Shown piece by piece: positions 1 to 13,025 of a stretch of 64,000 nucleotides of DNA; the stretch's first letter is position 1, and each line of letters opens with the position of its first letter. The stretch is from Xiphophorus maculatus (lineage: Eukaryota > Chordata > Actinopteri > Cyprinodontiformes > Poeciliidae), in assembly GCF_002775205.1 (NCBI RefSeq), contig NC_036454.1:10250882-10314881 (forward strand). The letters are read 5' to 3'. The translations under genes and the position numbers were made by a program. Below the pieces are notes generated by a model. The model ran no database searches. It was not told the origin of the DNA and worked only from the letters and a program-made list of their open reading frames with translations.

Positions 1-255
1 ATATTTTTCAGCAATTTGATTAATGAGAAGTCTTTTTCTCTTTTTCTCATTTATTTATTGTACATCCTAACAATTATCTGTCAATAAGCTGACTTTCTAA
101 CTGGGAATCATCCTTTAGAAAAAAAAACAGTGTACAGCACTCTTGTTTAACCATGCCTTCATGTCTAGTGAAAAAATACTGTTAACTACATATTGGTACT
201 TTTTTCTTGTGATGATTCTCTGTTTGGTACTTTACAGGCATTAAAATTGCACTAC

Positions 256-3200
256 CTGTGGCCCATTTCATGAGCAACAGTGAAGGCGACAGGCAGTCCT
301 GAATCCTCGTTGATGTTGCAGCTGCGGTGGGGTTGACACATCCCAGATAGATGAGAGAGACCCAGAGTCTCACATGGCTGGTTCATTCCTGCACAAATAT
401 CTTTCCTTTAGAGGGAAACAAATGTGAAAAATTATTACACATACCACCTCACTTCACATAGGGAACATGTACAGAGCCACTGTGACTTAAAGGCAAGACT
501 TCTGACACTTGCCTTGTGATCAGAACAGCCAGATCGTGGTGAGCTGGGTGAGTGTCACTCTGTGGATTCAGGTTTTTCTGCCACGCACAGAAACTGGACA
601 GAGTAGTGTCTGCATGGTGAGCAATCTTCAATCCTTTCTGTAGCAAAGACGAGAGTTTGACCAACAAATCACCACATTTTAAACTCTTTTTGACGTTTTC
701 CATTTGTAAGTAACAAGAAAAGCCAAAGGATTATTTACACATTATTTATTTAGTATTGTCAACATTTTTGACAATACTACTCACAGCTCAGTTCACACAG
801 GCAAAGTTTAATAAAATCATTATTTATTAAATGTCAAAGAAAATTCATCCATCCATCAATCAACAATAAATCCCAATAAATATGTTGTCTGTGATTTTGT
901 ACATATCTATTATTTGTCCTCAACCCTCTGCTGTTTTGCTGCACATTACTCCCTTTTGGATGGTTGTTTCAGCAGGTCTTCAAGGAGCGGGCCACCTGCC
1001 CTCTCTCTTTTAAAGTATTACACTCAGTGATGAGTGAACTAGAGTTAAGCACGTGACATAAAGTCCTCTTGCTTAATAATGTAAGCACTTATCAAAAAAT
1101 CACAAAAGCATAGTTGAATATTTGGAAAACTTTGGATTATTTTTACCTCTTCTCCTTGAAGCAGAATGAGGCGCACCAAGATGACATGGATGGCATTTCC
1201 AATACTGGCATCATGAAATATTCCAGCAACCTGTCAGCATAAAAATTATCCGTGACGATAAAAAAAAACAGCCTGTGCAGTCATGCAAAACATGTAATCA
1301 GCTTAAACGGAAGAAAAAAATAGTTCTTTACCATGTTCATGATGGTGAAAATATAGGACTCAACATTGTCGCTGCCATGGTATTCGATGAGTTTGGAGTC
1401 AGCCACCACCATGGTCTCCACCCATCGCTCTCGGCTGACTGAGCGCTGCGAGCGGGGCTGAGACTGAGCCTCCCCCCTCTGCTGCTCCCTCTCCCATTCC
1501 TCCCTCTCTTTTTCCACCTGGTGAGAGTCACTTGGAGCATCTAAAGCACGCATAATGAAACACATAGCTTAGAGCACACTTATCCTAGGTTGACTCAGGT
1601 GCAGGCTGAGCACAAAAAAGGAAGAAAACTCATTTACAATTTCACACACACCTGCAGTTGTATATTCACACATTGAGTGAAAGGACACACCTTGAACTCC
1701 ACAGGGGCTGGGAGTGTGTTTGGACTCCAGGCTGCGTTTTTGTCTGTGCTTTTCCTCAGTAGATCTTGGATAGACAACGTGTGGTTCTGGAGTCCCTGCA
1801 GGATCACTGGGCAATTTCTGGGCAGGTTCGATGAAGAAATGCCCCTCCGGCAGGGAAAAGAATCCTCTCTGCAGCAAGAGAAAAAAAAAAAAGAAGAAGA
1901 AAAACCACGACAGCGTGGCAAGCTTGGGCTCAGATCATTCATTGAGATGACTCACATATCCCAATGTGCAAAGCAAGCAATGCTTAAATAGCTCTTTTTG
2001 GAGCATGTTCAACTGTTTAACAAAAGGACTAGAGAAAAACCTGTGTCAAAGTCTCATTTTCATACACTGATGCAGAACTCTGGTAGAGATGCCAAACAAA
2101 TCATCATCAACTACAAAGTTTCACTGAAAGCCAGGAGGGCAGATGATCCCCATCTTAAAAACCTGTAGAAACAACCAGCCCACATTATTTCCATCTGGCT
2201 GAAATCTGTCATTAGCCAGCAGATCAGAATATGAACCTTTTTCTTCTCCTCGGGCAACAATGCAACAACTCCTTCGAAAGTATGTTGTACATGTTCTTAC
2301 AGGTAGAGGCTATTTAAACAGAGACACAAATTACTCCTGCAAACAAACAATAACATGAAGAAATTGATTCGACATAGCGGCCCATTTCTTTTAGCCACAC
2401 TTCAAAAAAGGAAAGAGTACATGACATGGCAAATGAGGCAGGTGTGCTCTGATCCTCATACGTTGACAACAAGAACATAGCAGCTCATTGAAACATCCTT
2501 AGAAATAGCCACTGTTATGGTCATTTGGGGTTTGAGTTTAAGTTTTCCTTTATGTTTTGCACTGCATGAAAGGTATCCACATAAATGTGAATTTCCATGG
2601 AAGTTCAGGTAATGGCTGAAATTTTAAAACTTCTCCAGCAGATCAGATGGAAATGACCAGGAATTGACGTAAAATTTGTGTTTCAACTGTTTAAGAACTC
2701 AAAAACAATGACAGGTCCCCTCCTGCAGTGCTAGACCATCCACTTTTTTTTAATCCTACTGGAAAAAGAAACAATTAATAATTCTTAATGAGAAAATCAA
2801 CAGAGAGAAGAAAGTCTTTATCAACAAAGATGAAAGCCAAATCATTCTATTTTTTAATGTCATAAACTTCTTGGACTTGTTTTCTTGCTCCTCGTCTAAC
2901 CAGCTGTTCCAGCACTGCTCAGCTTTCTAGGTCATTTTAAAAGTTATACATGTGTTTCTTGGAAGAAGAGGCAAAAGAAATGGGAGGATGCTCCTTCAGC
3001 AGTCTGTACAGCTATGACTCTGTATCCCACTGCTGCGTTCACAGAGTTCAGAAACTAGAAGTCGACACTCCCTTTGGAATGAAAAGATTTCTCCATCTGC
3101 TACACTAAATCCAAAAATGTAGGTTTCCACATGTACTGTAACAGATGCTCTGCTGGATGCAGCTGAACTGCTCTGTAGTGGTTTCACTCAAAAACACAAA

Positions 3201-6200
3201 GCCGATGAAAAATGTCTGTTTATGCTGGAGGTTTAGGTTATTTTTCTATAATAATATTAATGCTGAAGCATGGTTTCTTCAGCAGCAACTCAGAGTGTGG
3301 GCCTTCAGCCAAACATCCCACAGTTGTGGTGGACTCATCTCCAAAGCATGCTGGCTGATATGTCTACACTCAGTAGGAAAAGTTTCCCACAGGCTCTGTG
3401 CAGCAAATGCTCAGCTGACTGAGCAGTTCCTCTATATCTCGCCCAAACACTCTGTGTGACAGTAATAACAGATATTCTTATCTCAGCTGTATGGGCTGAA
3501 CACCCGACAAAATATTATTGGAAGTCATGTGAATAATATAAACTGCATTACAACAGTGTATTTTATGTTAAAGACTTACACACGGACACAAAGAGAAGAA
3601 TTGTCAAGTGGAAATACAAGGAAAAAGGGCTTCCCAATTATTATGAAAATGTAATCTAAAAAATGCAGCATGCAGTTACATTTAGCCCCACCGCAATCAT
3701 TAGTAGAACCAGATTTCACTGCAGTTACAGTTTGGGTTGTGTCTTTACCAGCTTTACACATCTAGAAATTGAAATTTCTGCACATTCTTCTTTTGAAAAA
3801 AGATCAAGCTCAGAGTGTAGAAGGAGAACATCTTAACATTGATTTTTACATATTACCACAGATTTTTGTTGTGGTTTAAGCTGCGATACATTGTGATTTC
3901 TGGCCCATTTCCAACCAATTTCAATGTTTGCATGTGTACCCAACATGTTGGATTTCTTTAACTTTCTTTCAACAATGACTTTTTTCACCACTCTCCTGTA
4001 GAGGCCAGATTTCTAGTGTGCATTACTTATAGTTTTCTAGTCAACACAAGATGAACTTTGAATCTCTACAGTTCCTCCAAAGGTGTCATGAGCCTCTTGA
4101 CTACTTCACTAATTAACACCTGATGATTAAAGTGGACAGTCATACATTTGTGCATTAATTGCATTAATAGTTTTCCCTGTACTCCATTTCCTAATTACAT
4201 ATGGAAGAGTCGTTAAGTCCAGAAGATTTTCTAATAATCTTGCTTTAAACTTTTTTAAAACTTTATTTCAGACCTGAACCCTTGTTTGGCAGTGACTGTG
4301 ATCATCTCCTGGTCCTGCTCCCTGAGTCCCAGCAGACAAAGGCAGGTGGTGGTCTGCAGAGCAACCAGTAAGGAATGCTACAAAGAGACACATTAAGAAG
4401 TCAGACTGCTCTTCTGCATGATGTGCATGAAACATCCAGGCATAGTCACTCTGCCTGCACTGGGTGTTTATAGTGTTAATGGTGATCTTTAAATTACTAT
4501 ACTGTACACAGATCCTTTGTGATCTTTCTGATCTTCATGCACAGACAACCTGAAGCCATGTTAGCAAAGTCTTTATTTTCTGTTTCACCATACATGGAGA
4601 AATGCTTCGCTGCAACTCAGAATCCTGAATGTTCTGTCAACTTGGACAGGATTTCACTTTCCCCTTTCCAACCTCTGTTCATTAATCCCTTTCCTCTGAC
4701 CTGAAAGGAAGCGTGGTGTTTGGGTGTGAGGTGCCAGAGCCATAGGAGGTTACCATAACATGGATCTGTGCTCTAAATACACCAGCCATGTGGAACTGCT
4801 TTACCCCTGTTTCCTGCTTCTGTGGGCTAGAATTGGCCGAGCGGACCTGAAATAGAGTGGCTGCCGTAATGCAAACTGTGTCTTCAGTAGAGATTAAATG
4901 GGACACAAGGAGAGGTGGGGGCTGATGGTGCTCTTTACTGTAACATGATGAAGCACAAACTTGCACTTATTGAAGGTAGATTAAGGGCTGCACCCAACAA
5001 ATTTGCCTCTGCATTCCTCGAAGTTCAAAGTATAATTAAGGGGTGAGAGATAATTTTTGGAGGTCAAAAACCTGGCTGGCATTTTTCATTTGCATAAATG
5101 CAGGGAATTTTTCATTTAGGTGAGGAAAATAATGTTTAATAAGTCTGAGCTTGCATGTACTTGCCTTGTGCATTGCCTGTGGGCATGAAAAAATACTCCT
5201 CTGAGTTCCCAACAAAAGCAGCTAAAACAGATTAGCTTATTCTCAGTTCAACAATGTGGTTCAAGTGTCCAGCAAGAGTAAGGGGGACCTGCATGATGCA
5301 AATACACACAGTTTTAGAGTAAGTATAGCTGAGTTAGCAGCAGTAAAACTTTGTCCGTTTGAACTGCAGAGCAATTAAGTCTCCAGCCAGACGCAGGATG
5401 CTAAAATGACAGGATGTACTGTAGAGGTGTTAATATAGTAGCTTGGGCTATGATGTGGCTTCACACCACTAAGGAACCGTGATCCAGTTATGTTGCCAGC
5501 TTTATACATTGCAGACATTTTCAAACATTCATTATTACCCAGAGGAACTGAATGTGAGAAGGTACTACTCCAAAAGACAGACTGTATTTTCTTCAGTCTG
5601 CTCACTGGTTCAAACTTCAGTTTAGGTCATGTGTGATTGAAAGAGGTCACAGTCCTGAGAATTAACAGCAAATTAGTTTGGGTTGTTTGTTCATGACGTT
5701 TGCACTTTTTTTCCCAATACTGACAAAGATACACATGTTGAAATCAGTAAAAAATATATATCATTTTTTTGCTGGTTAGTCAGCAGCTGCAGAGCAACCA
5801 TTCTTCATGGTAAACATACAATCTATGAGGTTTCTGCAAATGTCAATTTTGGGGGGGTAGAGAGAGGAAATTATATTATTTTTTTTACAGTCAACTTCTC
5901 TTTTCTTTGTTGAGCAAATGTGTTGTGACCATTGTAGCTGTTTGCTAGAATTCAGTAGAGCATTATTTTCTCATCTTCCTGATAGATGTCTTTCCAGGTT
6001 TACAGCAACTAGATATAAGAAAACCTTAATAATATGACGAACGGAAATTGTAATGCACAACATAAGTAAGCTGATAATTAATCACCTTTTATGAGCAGAA
6101 AAACTAATTTATGTTTGACCCACAGTTCACCGGTCAGTGCTGATCAAGGTAAATCTGGCTCACTGATTGGTGCATCGCTGGTCTTTATTGTTCCCTCTTG

Positions 6201-9005
6201 TCTAACAGTGACACACTAGACTGTAGACAGGAAGTGTCATTGTAATTCTCTATAAAACAAAAACAATAACTTAAAGAGCTCAGTGTAGAAGCTGACAACT
6301 TGACTATTAGAACAACTTGAATTTTAAAAAAGTGGAATAAAGAAAAATCCTAAATTACTGTGATATGTGTCATTGTTCTTTTACCTGTCATCATAAATGT
6401 CTACCCAGTGCCAGATAAGTAAAGATCCCCATTTCCATGTATCCAGTTTCTCTGACTCATGAGGTTGAATGGCCTCCTTGCCACTGGCAGGACTTTTCTC
6501 TCACATCTGTCTGGCGGAGTCTTGGTGTTTGATGGTTTCTGTGTGCTTTCAGCTGCTATAAACTTTTACCCACAGTTCTGTACAGTGCAATACATCAACC
6601 TGCAGCAGGTTAAGGATGACAACAAGAACATTCGGTTTTGTACAAAGAGTACTTTAAACACTGCAAGACCAGAGAGGCCAAATTTAACATTACGTAAGGA
6701 ATCCTTTTCCTTGGAGGAAGATGAAAAGTGGGTCAAAGATATAAATTTTCCAGGCTCTTGTCAGCATTTCAGTCTCATTATGAGTCATGTGTGACAAATT
6801 AAGAAATACAAGTCAGGGAGACATAACACAATTTACACAAGCGTAAGTAACAGAGAAGTACTTGGAAGAGGAATTCATGTTGTGACACAATCGAGCAATA
6901 CACTCACACTAAGGCACACTTCAATATGAGAAGTTAGAACATCACTTTTTCCCACAAACCAAATGTTCATGTTCTTCATTCACGCTCTTCATGGTGAGTA
7001 TTCATGAGCACTCATGGTGAGTAAAGGTTTTACAAAGTATATTTGATACATAAATCTATCTTGTGATTCCTGTCAACGTTTTATGGAATATTATTCCTAG
7101 TAATCTGCTGTCCAGCTGGCTTTTTCATCTGAGTGGAAACACTACAGCCAAAGTAAGTAACCTGCTTCTTTTTCCATGTGAAAGACGCAGGTTTTCCTGG
7201 GTTTCTGTCACACCTTATTTTCCATGCAATAAAATATGCCAGAAGCTGTTACAGAAGCCCTATTCCAAGCACAGAACAAAGAGACACTGCATGCTCAGAT
7301 GGAGTTCATGAAGACATTCTGCAAGTACAGACAGCGGCAATAAGAGTGTATGAACGCTAAAGGGTGCCGGTGAAAAGGAAAAGATGTGAAGCAGCAGCAG
7401 TCAGTGAGTCTGCAGAACAGACCTTCTGCAAATAGTGTCAGGAAGGCTTTGAAGAGCAAACCAACAAATACAACACTGTCAGATAGAGGAGTCTGCTGGC
7501 TGCCTGGGGCACATATCTGCTTAGAGTAGGTGTGAGCTGGTTACTTGCAACAAGGAATGCTGGGTTTTAAAAAGTGACACGTCCAAAACCTCCAACATTT
7601 CTCATCATATGTTCCTCCAACCCATCAATTTTCTTCCAGTGAGCCAAGATCAGGTCACAGAGGTAACAAGTTCAGGAGGAGAACCAACACACCCCTTATT
7701 CTGGCTGATTCTGGGTAAGCCTAAAGAAATTACCATTCCTTTGCTGCCTTCTGGGTCTGCTTCAGGTACTTTAATGGGTCCATAAATTGTTTTATTTTTT
7801 TACTAGATTCTTTCTTTACCACCACAGTCCAGAGTAGTGCCTGCATTACTGCAGACAAAATCCCAATCCATTTGTCCACCTCCTAGTCCATGCCATCATC
7901 ACTTGTGAACAAGTCACCTTAGGCATATCAAGATACTTGATCTTCTCATCTGCTAGGGGCACAGACTGACCCCCGACCTAAAGGGGCAGTGCACCCTTTT
8001 CTATTTGAGAATCATTCAAAACAACATATCTTGCTTTGGGACATCACACTATTTCTACAATTTAAAGTCCTTTTAATTACATGCCAAAAGTGCACCAGTG
8101 GGGCACATATAGCAGTGCAGCACTCATTATAACCTACCTTTGGCTGCACACTGCTTATCAACTGGTTGAAAAAAGGCAACTGCAGCTTTTTATGGTTACA
8201 AAATGGAACCTGAACCAACAACATCAATCATTTAAAACAGGCAACACTGTTTTAAAACTTCAATTGACAAGTTCTGACTGCAGTCCGGACACTTCTGTAA
8301 TCAGATATCAGCTAGCTGTACCTGTGTTAAATATTTTCTATTTGAATAAAACTAACTAGACCACATTTTTTCCTCTGATGAATGAAACTGGGCTTAAAAT
8401 AAACTATTTTTTGTCCTATATAGTCAGTAAAATAAAAGGACTTCCTACCAGTCCTTTGCAGGTGCTGATGGCAGCCGTTCCTTTAACATCAGGGGCTTCC
8501 ACCGTGCCAAGAAGGTGGCAGGAGTTCCCCTCAGACAGGACAGGCTCTGCCCTGCTGGCACTGCCATTCCTCCTCTCCAGGACGTATTCGGTTGACAGCA
8601 GGTGGTGGTTTTTGGTCAAATTGAACATTAAGGCTCGACCATTGTAGTTGAGCTTGTAGTAGACCTGTCCCTCTGGAGAAAGGGACCGCAGTGCACGCCT
8701 GGATCTCCCGGTCTTGAAATGGTGAGACACGGAGTGGGAGATAAACTCACCGTCAGCGCTGATTCTCACGGGATGGACGATGGATGGATCCGAGCCAGAC
8801 TGGGACAAATGACCTACAGAATAGTAAAGTAAACTGTTGAATGCACTCTGCAGAGATTTGCACAAAAAGTTGCTTCCATGCAACCACACTGACCTTTCTC
8901 GTTGGAGAGGGAGAGGAGTCTGGCAGATAGCTCATCGTGGCCCGCTGCCAACATGAAAACAAAGTGCAGCCGAAAGAGAAGCGAGCACTCCAGCGAACAT
9001 AGCAT
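256..9005 (-). CDS. adamts12: ADAMTS12-type secreted metalloprotease, 5' part (3' end beyond left edge)
   Basis: Zinc endopeptidase of the ADAMTS family that acts on extracellular matrix. Coding exons in transcription order: 8894-9005, 8449-8813, 1691-1868, 1332-1540, 1147-1230, 513-637, 256-405; phases agree at every junction and give 407 residues. Residues 1-22 form a signal peptide and the propeptide follows. A furin-like RQKR lies at 201-204, a cysteine-switch PCGVQ at 214-218, and a second basic site RSQR at 248-251 precedes the reprolysin domain, which begins [13 protein letters not shown]. The last exon ends inside HEMGHS, so the zinc motif HExxHxxGxxH is split by an intron and its remainder lies off the window. 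Blocks such as [36 protein letters not shown] and CNINEDSG fit ADAMTS12 better than its paralogue ADAMTS7. The start is the ATG in front of the signal peptide. The exon at 513-637 uses a GC donor. Protease family is near certain; the paralogue call is strong but from memory. Confidence 0.84.
1869..8448 (-). other. 6.6-kb intron 2 of the adamts12-like gene
   Basis: This long intron lies between the propeptide exons at 8449-8813 and 1691-1868. I found no convincing exon, RNA gene or complete mobile element in it. Its open frames are short, have no family resemblance and lack paired splice sites. The intron is AT-rich with homopolymer runs. Regulatory elements could be present but cannot be recognised by eye. 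Confidence 0.75.
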
Positions 9006-9214
9006 ATTTCATAAGAACCAAAGTGGAAACCCAGGAGAAGAGTCATCTGCATCGGAGAGCCAGGCTGGTTGGAGGAGTCGACCTCTTCGATCCTGCACTG
9101 CTCCGGGTCATGACATGAACAGGCTCAGATTCCGGTTGTGGAGAGGGACACGCTCCGAGGAAGACTGGCAGCCCGATCGGGGTTTTAGGGGAGAGAAAGC
9201 TCCCTTCTCGGTGG

Positions 9215-9239
9215 AGGACGGAGGAGGAGGAGGAGGAGT
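9215..9239. repeat. (GGA)n microsatellite near the adamts12 5' end
   Basis: A GGA trinucleotide run of about eight units lies about 210 bp upstream of the adamts12 start codon, in the probable 5' leader or core promoter. On the gene's strand it reads as a TCC pyrimidine tract. The surrounding 9050-9340 is markedly more GC-rich than the rest of the window, as expected near a transcription start. Confidence 0.75.
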
Positions 9240-10296
9240 ATCTACTTTCCTCACAGGAGCGTGGGGGAAGCAGAGGAAGAGGGTTCCCTCGTTTGAATGG
9301 ACCAGGTCTGCTTCTTCCCTCCTGTCCAGACATGTCTGTTGATGCAGCAGCGCATCTTCAACACGTGTCAACGCTCAAGCAAATGAGTTGGATCATTAAG
9401 GCGCCAACGTGCAACATGCAGATTTTAAGTTTTATTTAAATTGCCTTAAAGAGCGCTAACCTGAAACTATGCAGAGAGAGAATACAAGATTAAAAATATG
9501 TTAAAATTCTTTTATAATACGCTAAAATCCGAGCATCATGCTTTGTCAACACTAGTAAATCCTGAAATATTTGACAAGTATCACAGCTTGTAAACATTTT
9601 CACACCAAGCTAAAGGCTTTTTATATTTGCTTGGGGGGATTTTCTTCCATTGTTACATAAGGTTCATAAGGCACAACCTGTGCAAACGCATGCATTTTGA
9701 AATTCTAGCACAAACATTTCTTGAGTACAAGTTTCAGTATTTTCTTGAGAAGCATTGCCGAATGCATGTTCTCAATAGTTCTATGAGACATTTATTTATT
9801 TCCTGATATAAACTAGCAAAATTGATTGTTCCAGATTAAAAAAAGAAAGAAAAAAAATGTGTCCTCTGTCATCTCAAACCCTCAGTTGGTGGTTGCAGAT
9901 ATTCGTGCTGAATCAGGTCCTGTTGGAGATTTCTTGTTGAAGAGGAGTTCTCTTCACTGTTGCTAAATGCATGCTAAGTATGAGGGATTATTGTAGAGTT
10001 AAAAGTGAGCGATTGTCCACTGTAGCAACAAGCTTGTTTGGGAGGAGGACTTGCTGCAAAATAAGTGGCTCAATTCATTCGGCCTAAAGTTCTGTGATAT
10101 AAATCTTTTTAGTAATTTGCTAAATTAACCAAACTTGCTTGCTGCTTTATGACTAGGATTGAACTGGAAAGCATGCAAATGCATTTGAGTCTGTTTGCAG
10201 CATTGGAATCACGCTTCTATGTTTCTGTATATAAATTAAATTTTTTGTCTAAAAAAATGTGACAAAAAATTTGGATTCATAGTGCATCCAAATTTT

Positions 10297-10343
10297 GCCA
10301 ATCCAAAGCACTATAAATGTGCTTTATAGTGCTTTGGATTGGC
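10297..10343. repeat. Perfect hairpin, 21-bp arms, 5-nt loop
   Basis: Positions 10297-10317 are the exact reverse complement of 10323-10343, separated by TGTGC. The arm contains CACTATAAA, and the sequence after it (to about 10385) runs into an AATTGAACTGAATT-like tract. This resembles the 3' tail of degraded fish LINE or SINE copies, so the hairpin may have formed inside an old repeat. Confidence 0.85.
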
Positions 10344-12429
10344 ACTATAAACGTAATCTGAATTGAACTGAATTAAAGGCTTTGTTCAGTTGTACTGTCT
10401 GAAGGCTGTAATCCCCTTCAATACTCATACTGCTGTAGGTCAGCTTGTGTGATTTATTTGTGGCTCAAAAGCCACAGACATGACACACTGCCTCCTGCAT
10501 GGTCTCACTCTATGACAAACACAAAGGCAGACAATACAGTCAGCTCATAAATCTGCAACCTGAGGCAGCACTCTCTGTCTGTTTATTTATTCTTCCAAAG
10601 TACAAAAGAAGTTTGCCTATGAGTTTGTGGTTATGGACCTACCACAGACTTATCTCAACGTTGTTGCAATTTGGCTGTGGCTCAATTGTGAGTAAAGAAG
10701 GATCTGAACACATTTTGGACTGGTATTTTGAAGAAAAAGATGTGAAAATGCTTTCTTACAAAATTGCTTCATAGAGTAGAAAGAAAGTAACTTTTCTGTA
10801 TGAACAATACCTCACATCCTGACCCTAAAGCACACAAAGTCACAACCAGACTTTATCTCTAGAGTGATAAACTTTAGCCTGCTTGTTAAAAACAATAATA
10901 TCAATGCCAACGGGCCATACATGGGAGTTCCTCTAACAGGAACCAGTGCAGCCAATATGTAGCAGAAGTAAAGATTTCTTTGCATGGAAACTTGGGATAA
11001 AAGCAGCTATATTTAAACTAACAGGCAATTTCCTTCACTGGAGCTTACACACCCACAACATTATAAAACAAATAGCATGTTGTTGTCTGGTGATATATTA
11101 CAGGCCTGGATGCCTTATTATTTTAGGAAAGGGCAAACTTTGACTGAGAAAGTCATATTGAAGTTTTGTTCTAAATGTTTTATTGGTTGAAGAGATTTCA
11201 AATGTTTAGACGAAGAAGTTTTAAATTCTTAAATAATATGTGCTTTTTCACGTCACATTTCTACAAATATATCCAGATTGTTCTCTGGATGTACAATAAT
11301 CCCAGTATGAATTACTATTGCTCACAGAGACCAAATCCAACCTAAACTGACCCCTTTACGTCCCCCAGTTACATTAATGTTCATCAGACTGTGAAATCTT
11401 AGAACCTGGAAAATTATCAAGACCTTTTGTTAGTTTTAGGTGGGAGAGAGAGGCATTGACACAGGGAGACTGTTGCACACATTCCTCATTAAGGCTTCCC
11501 CAAGTGTTGTGGTGAGTAATCTGTCTGAGCCCCTTTATTTTTGTCTGGCTCCCTGATGGCCTTCTGGAAGTTTCAGGTCATGATTAAAGTGCCATTCCTA
11601 TGATAAAATAAATGAAAAGCACTTATTTGTTTTAAAGATAAATAAGTGGTTGCATGGTATGCTAACATGGGAAGATTTAATAAGTATTTATTTTAAACAG
11701 GAAAGGAGATGTTTGACCTCAACATATTTTTGATGTGAAAATATTTCAGCATAAGTAAGCTTTTTCTTTTACTAATTTCAAGTTAAATAGATTAAGTTTA
11801 GAATTGTTTTTATTATTGTAAGTAGATACATTTATATTAATTAAACTTGTGGCTTAATGCAAAGATAATATATTTTTTATTATTTACAGTAGTTGACTGA
11901 GTCTGTACTTGGGTTTATTGAGTGATCAGATGTCAGACAACTGATTGCATGACAGGATAATGAAATATAACCTAATTATGAAAACTACATTAACACTGTA
12001 TTTTGATTGATTGTACTATTTTCTCTGTGTTAATCATCAAAGGCATAATCAAATAATTTAATGGGAAGTGGTGGTTTTGCCAACTTGGTTGCTTCCAAGG
12101 AAACAAATGTTGTCTCATCACTTTACATAAAATATGCTGTACAGGCAAGAATATTGCTGCTGAAATCATTCATTTTCTGAATCATTCTCTAGAAGTGACG
12201 TTCGTGTCTTTGATTGTCTACAAAGTAATCAGCTAATCTGGAAGCAAAAAGTGCTGTTTGCTGATGTGAGAATAGTGTTTCTAAGTTCACATAATGGGGT
12301 AAATAAATTGAAATACACGTAAAAATACTTTTTGATGATATTCTAATTTGCTGAGAAACACTTGGATATTCTAGTTCCCTGCTTACTGCAAGCTTCATAG
12401 CAGGAACATTTATGGTCGATGAAAGATTA

Positions 12430-13025
12430 TTTATTTGGTCCTGGTCCACGTGTCTGCGCTTTCCTAGCTGAACACATGAGGGCGCTGTTTGACCCGGAAT
12501 CCGTGAACTTTCTTCCAGTAGTAAATGGGCGTGTTTTTGTTCTGTGTCCTGTTCAGTCCTCAGACAGCCAGAACATGGAGTGAAGCTTGGTGCGTAAGTT
12601 GAGCTGTTGTAATCTGAGAATTTCTGCCGCTGGTGATTTCAGAAAACTAACGCAGTGAGGGAAAGCTTTAGTCTTTGATATCGCTTTATATCTGGTTTCT
12701 CCATTTATTTCTGTAAGCACGAAGATTAAATGTAATATTTATCTGTGGTGGTTTGATTGGGTCTGTGTCAGTGATTGTAAAATGACCTTTTGATACTTTG
12801 AACTTAGTTGAATCACCTGTGTTAGTTTGTGGATTTTATGCTTATTTCCTGTTTATATTGCCTTTGAATTTCACTAAATAGATAAATGTTGAGTACTATT
12901 TTTATTTTTTTTACATGGGATAAACCTAAACTACACATTAAGAGTTGTTTCTTTCTTTGTCTCCTGTAGTAAACCCACTGTGTCTGAGCCACAGGGCTGG
13001 TAAACCTTAGGGAATAACGTGAAGG
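12430..13025 (+). promoter_or_regulatory. gpat3: gpat3 promoter, 5' untranslated exon and first intron
   Basis: A non-coding first exon probably ends at 12593 with the donor TGC|GTAAGT. A second exon starts at 12970 after CTCCTGTAG and carries 56 nt of leader before the ATG at 13026. Upstream, a CACGTG E-box lies at 12447-12452; such boxes bind bHLH factors, including lipogenic regulators, but one hexamer is weak evidence. No TATA box is obvious, and the transcription start is not resolved. Confidence 0.55.

Larger units (their letters stand above)
9006..12429. other. Head-to-head intergenic region between adamts12 and gpat3
   Basis: The two genes are transcribed away from each other from this 3.4-kb interval, so both promoters lie here or at its borders. 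Apart from the GC-rich stretch next to adamts12 (9050-9340), a perfect hairpin at 10297-10343 and a weak LINE-tail-like sequence just after it, I see no gene, RNA or intact mobile element. Short open frames such as 10499-10774 have no recognisable family. Confidence 0.7.

Noticed and set aside
4260-4380. Possible plus-strand exon after TTTATTTCAG in the adamts12 intron
   Set aside because: It has an acceptor-like sequence only; no donor with an open frame and no family match.
8902-9371. Several 60-146-codon frames on both strands around the adamts12 first exon
   Set aside because: They are shadow frames in a GC-rich first exon and leader; only the minus-strand signal-peptide frame joins in phase to the next adamts12 exon.
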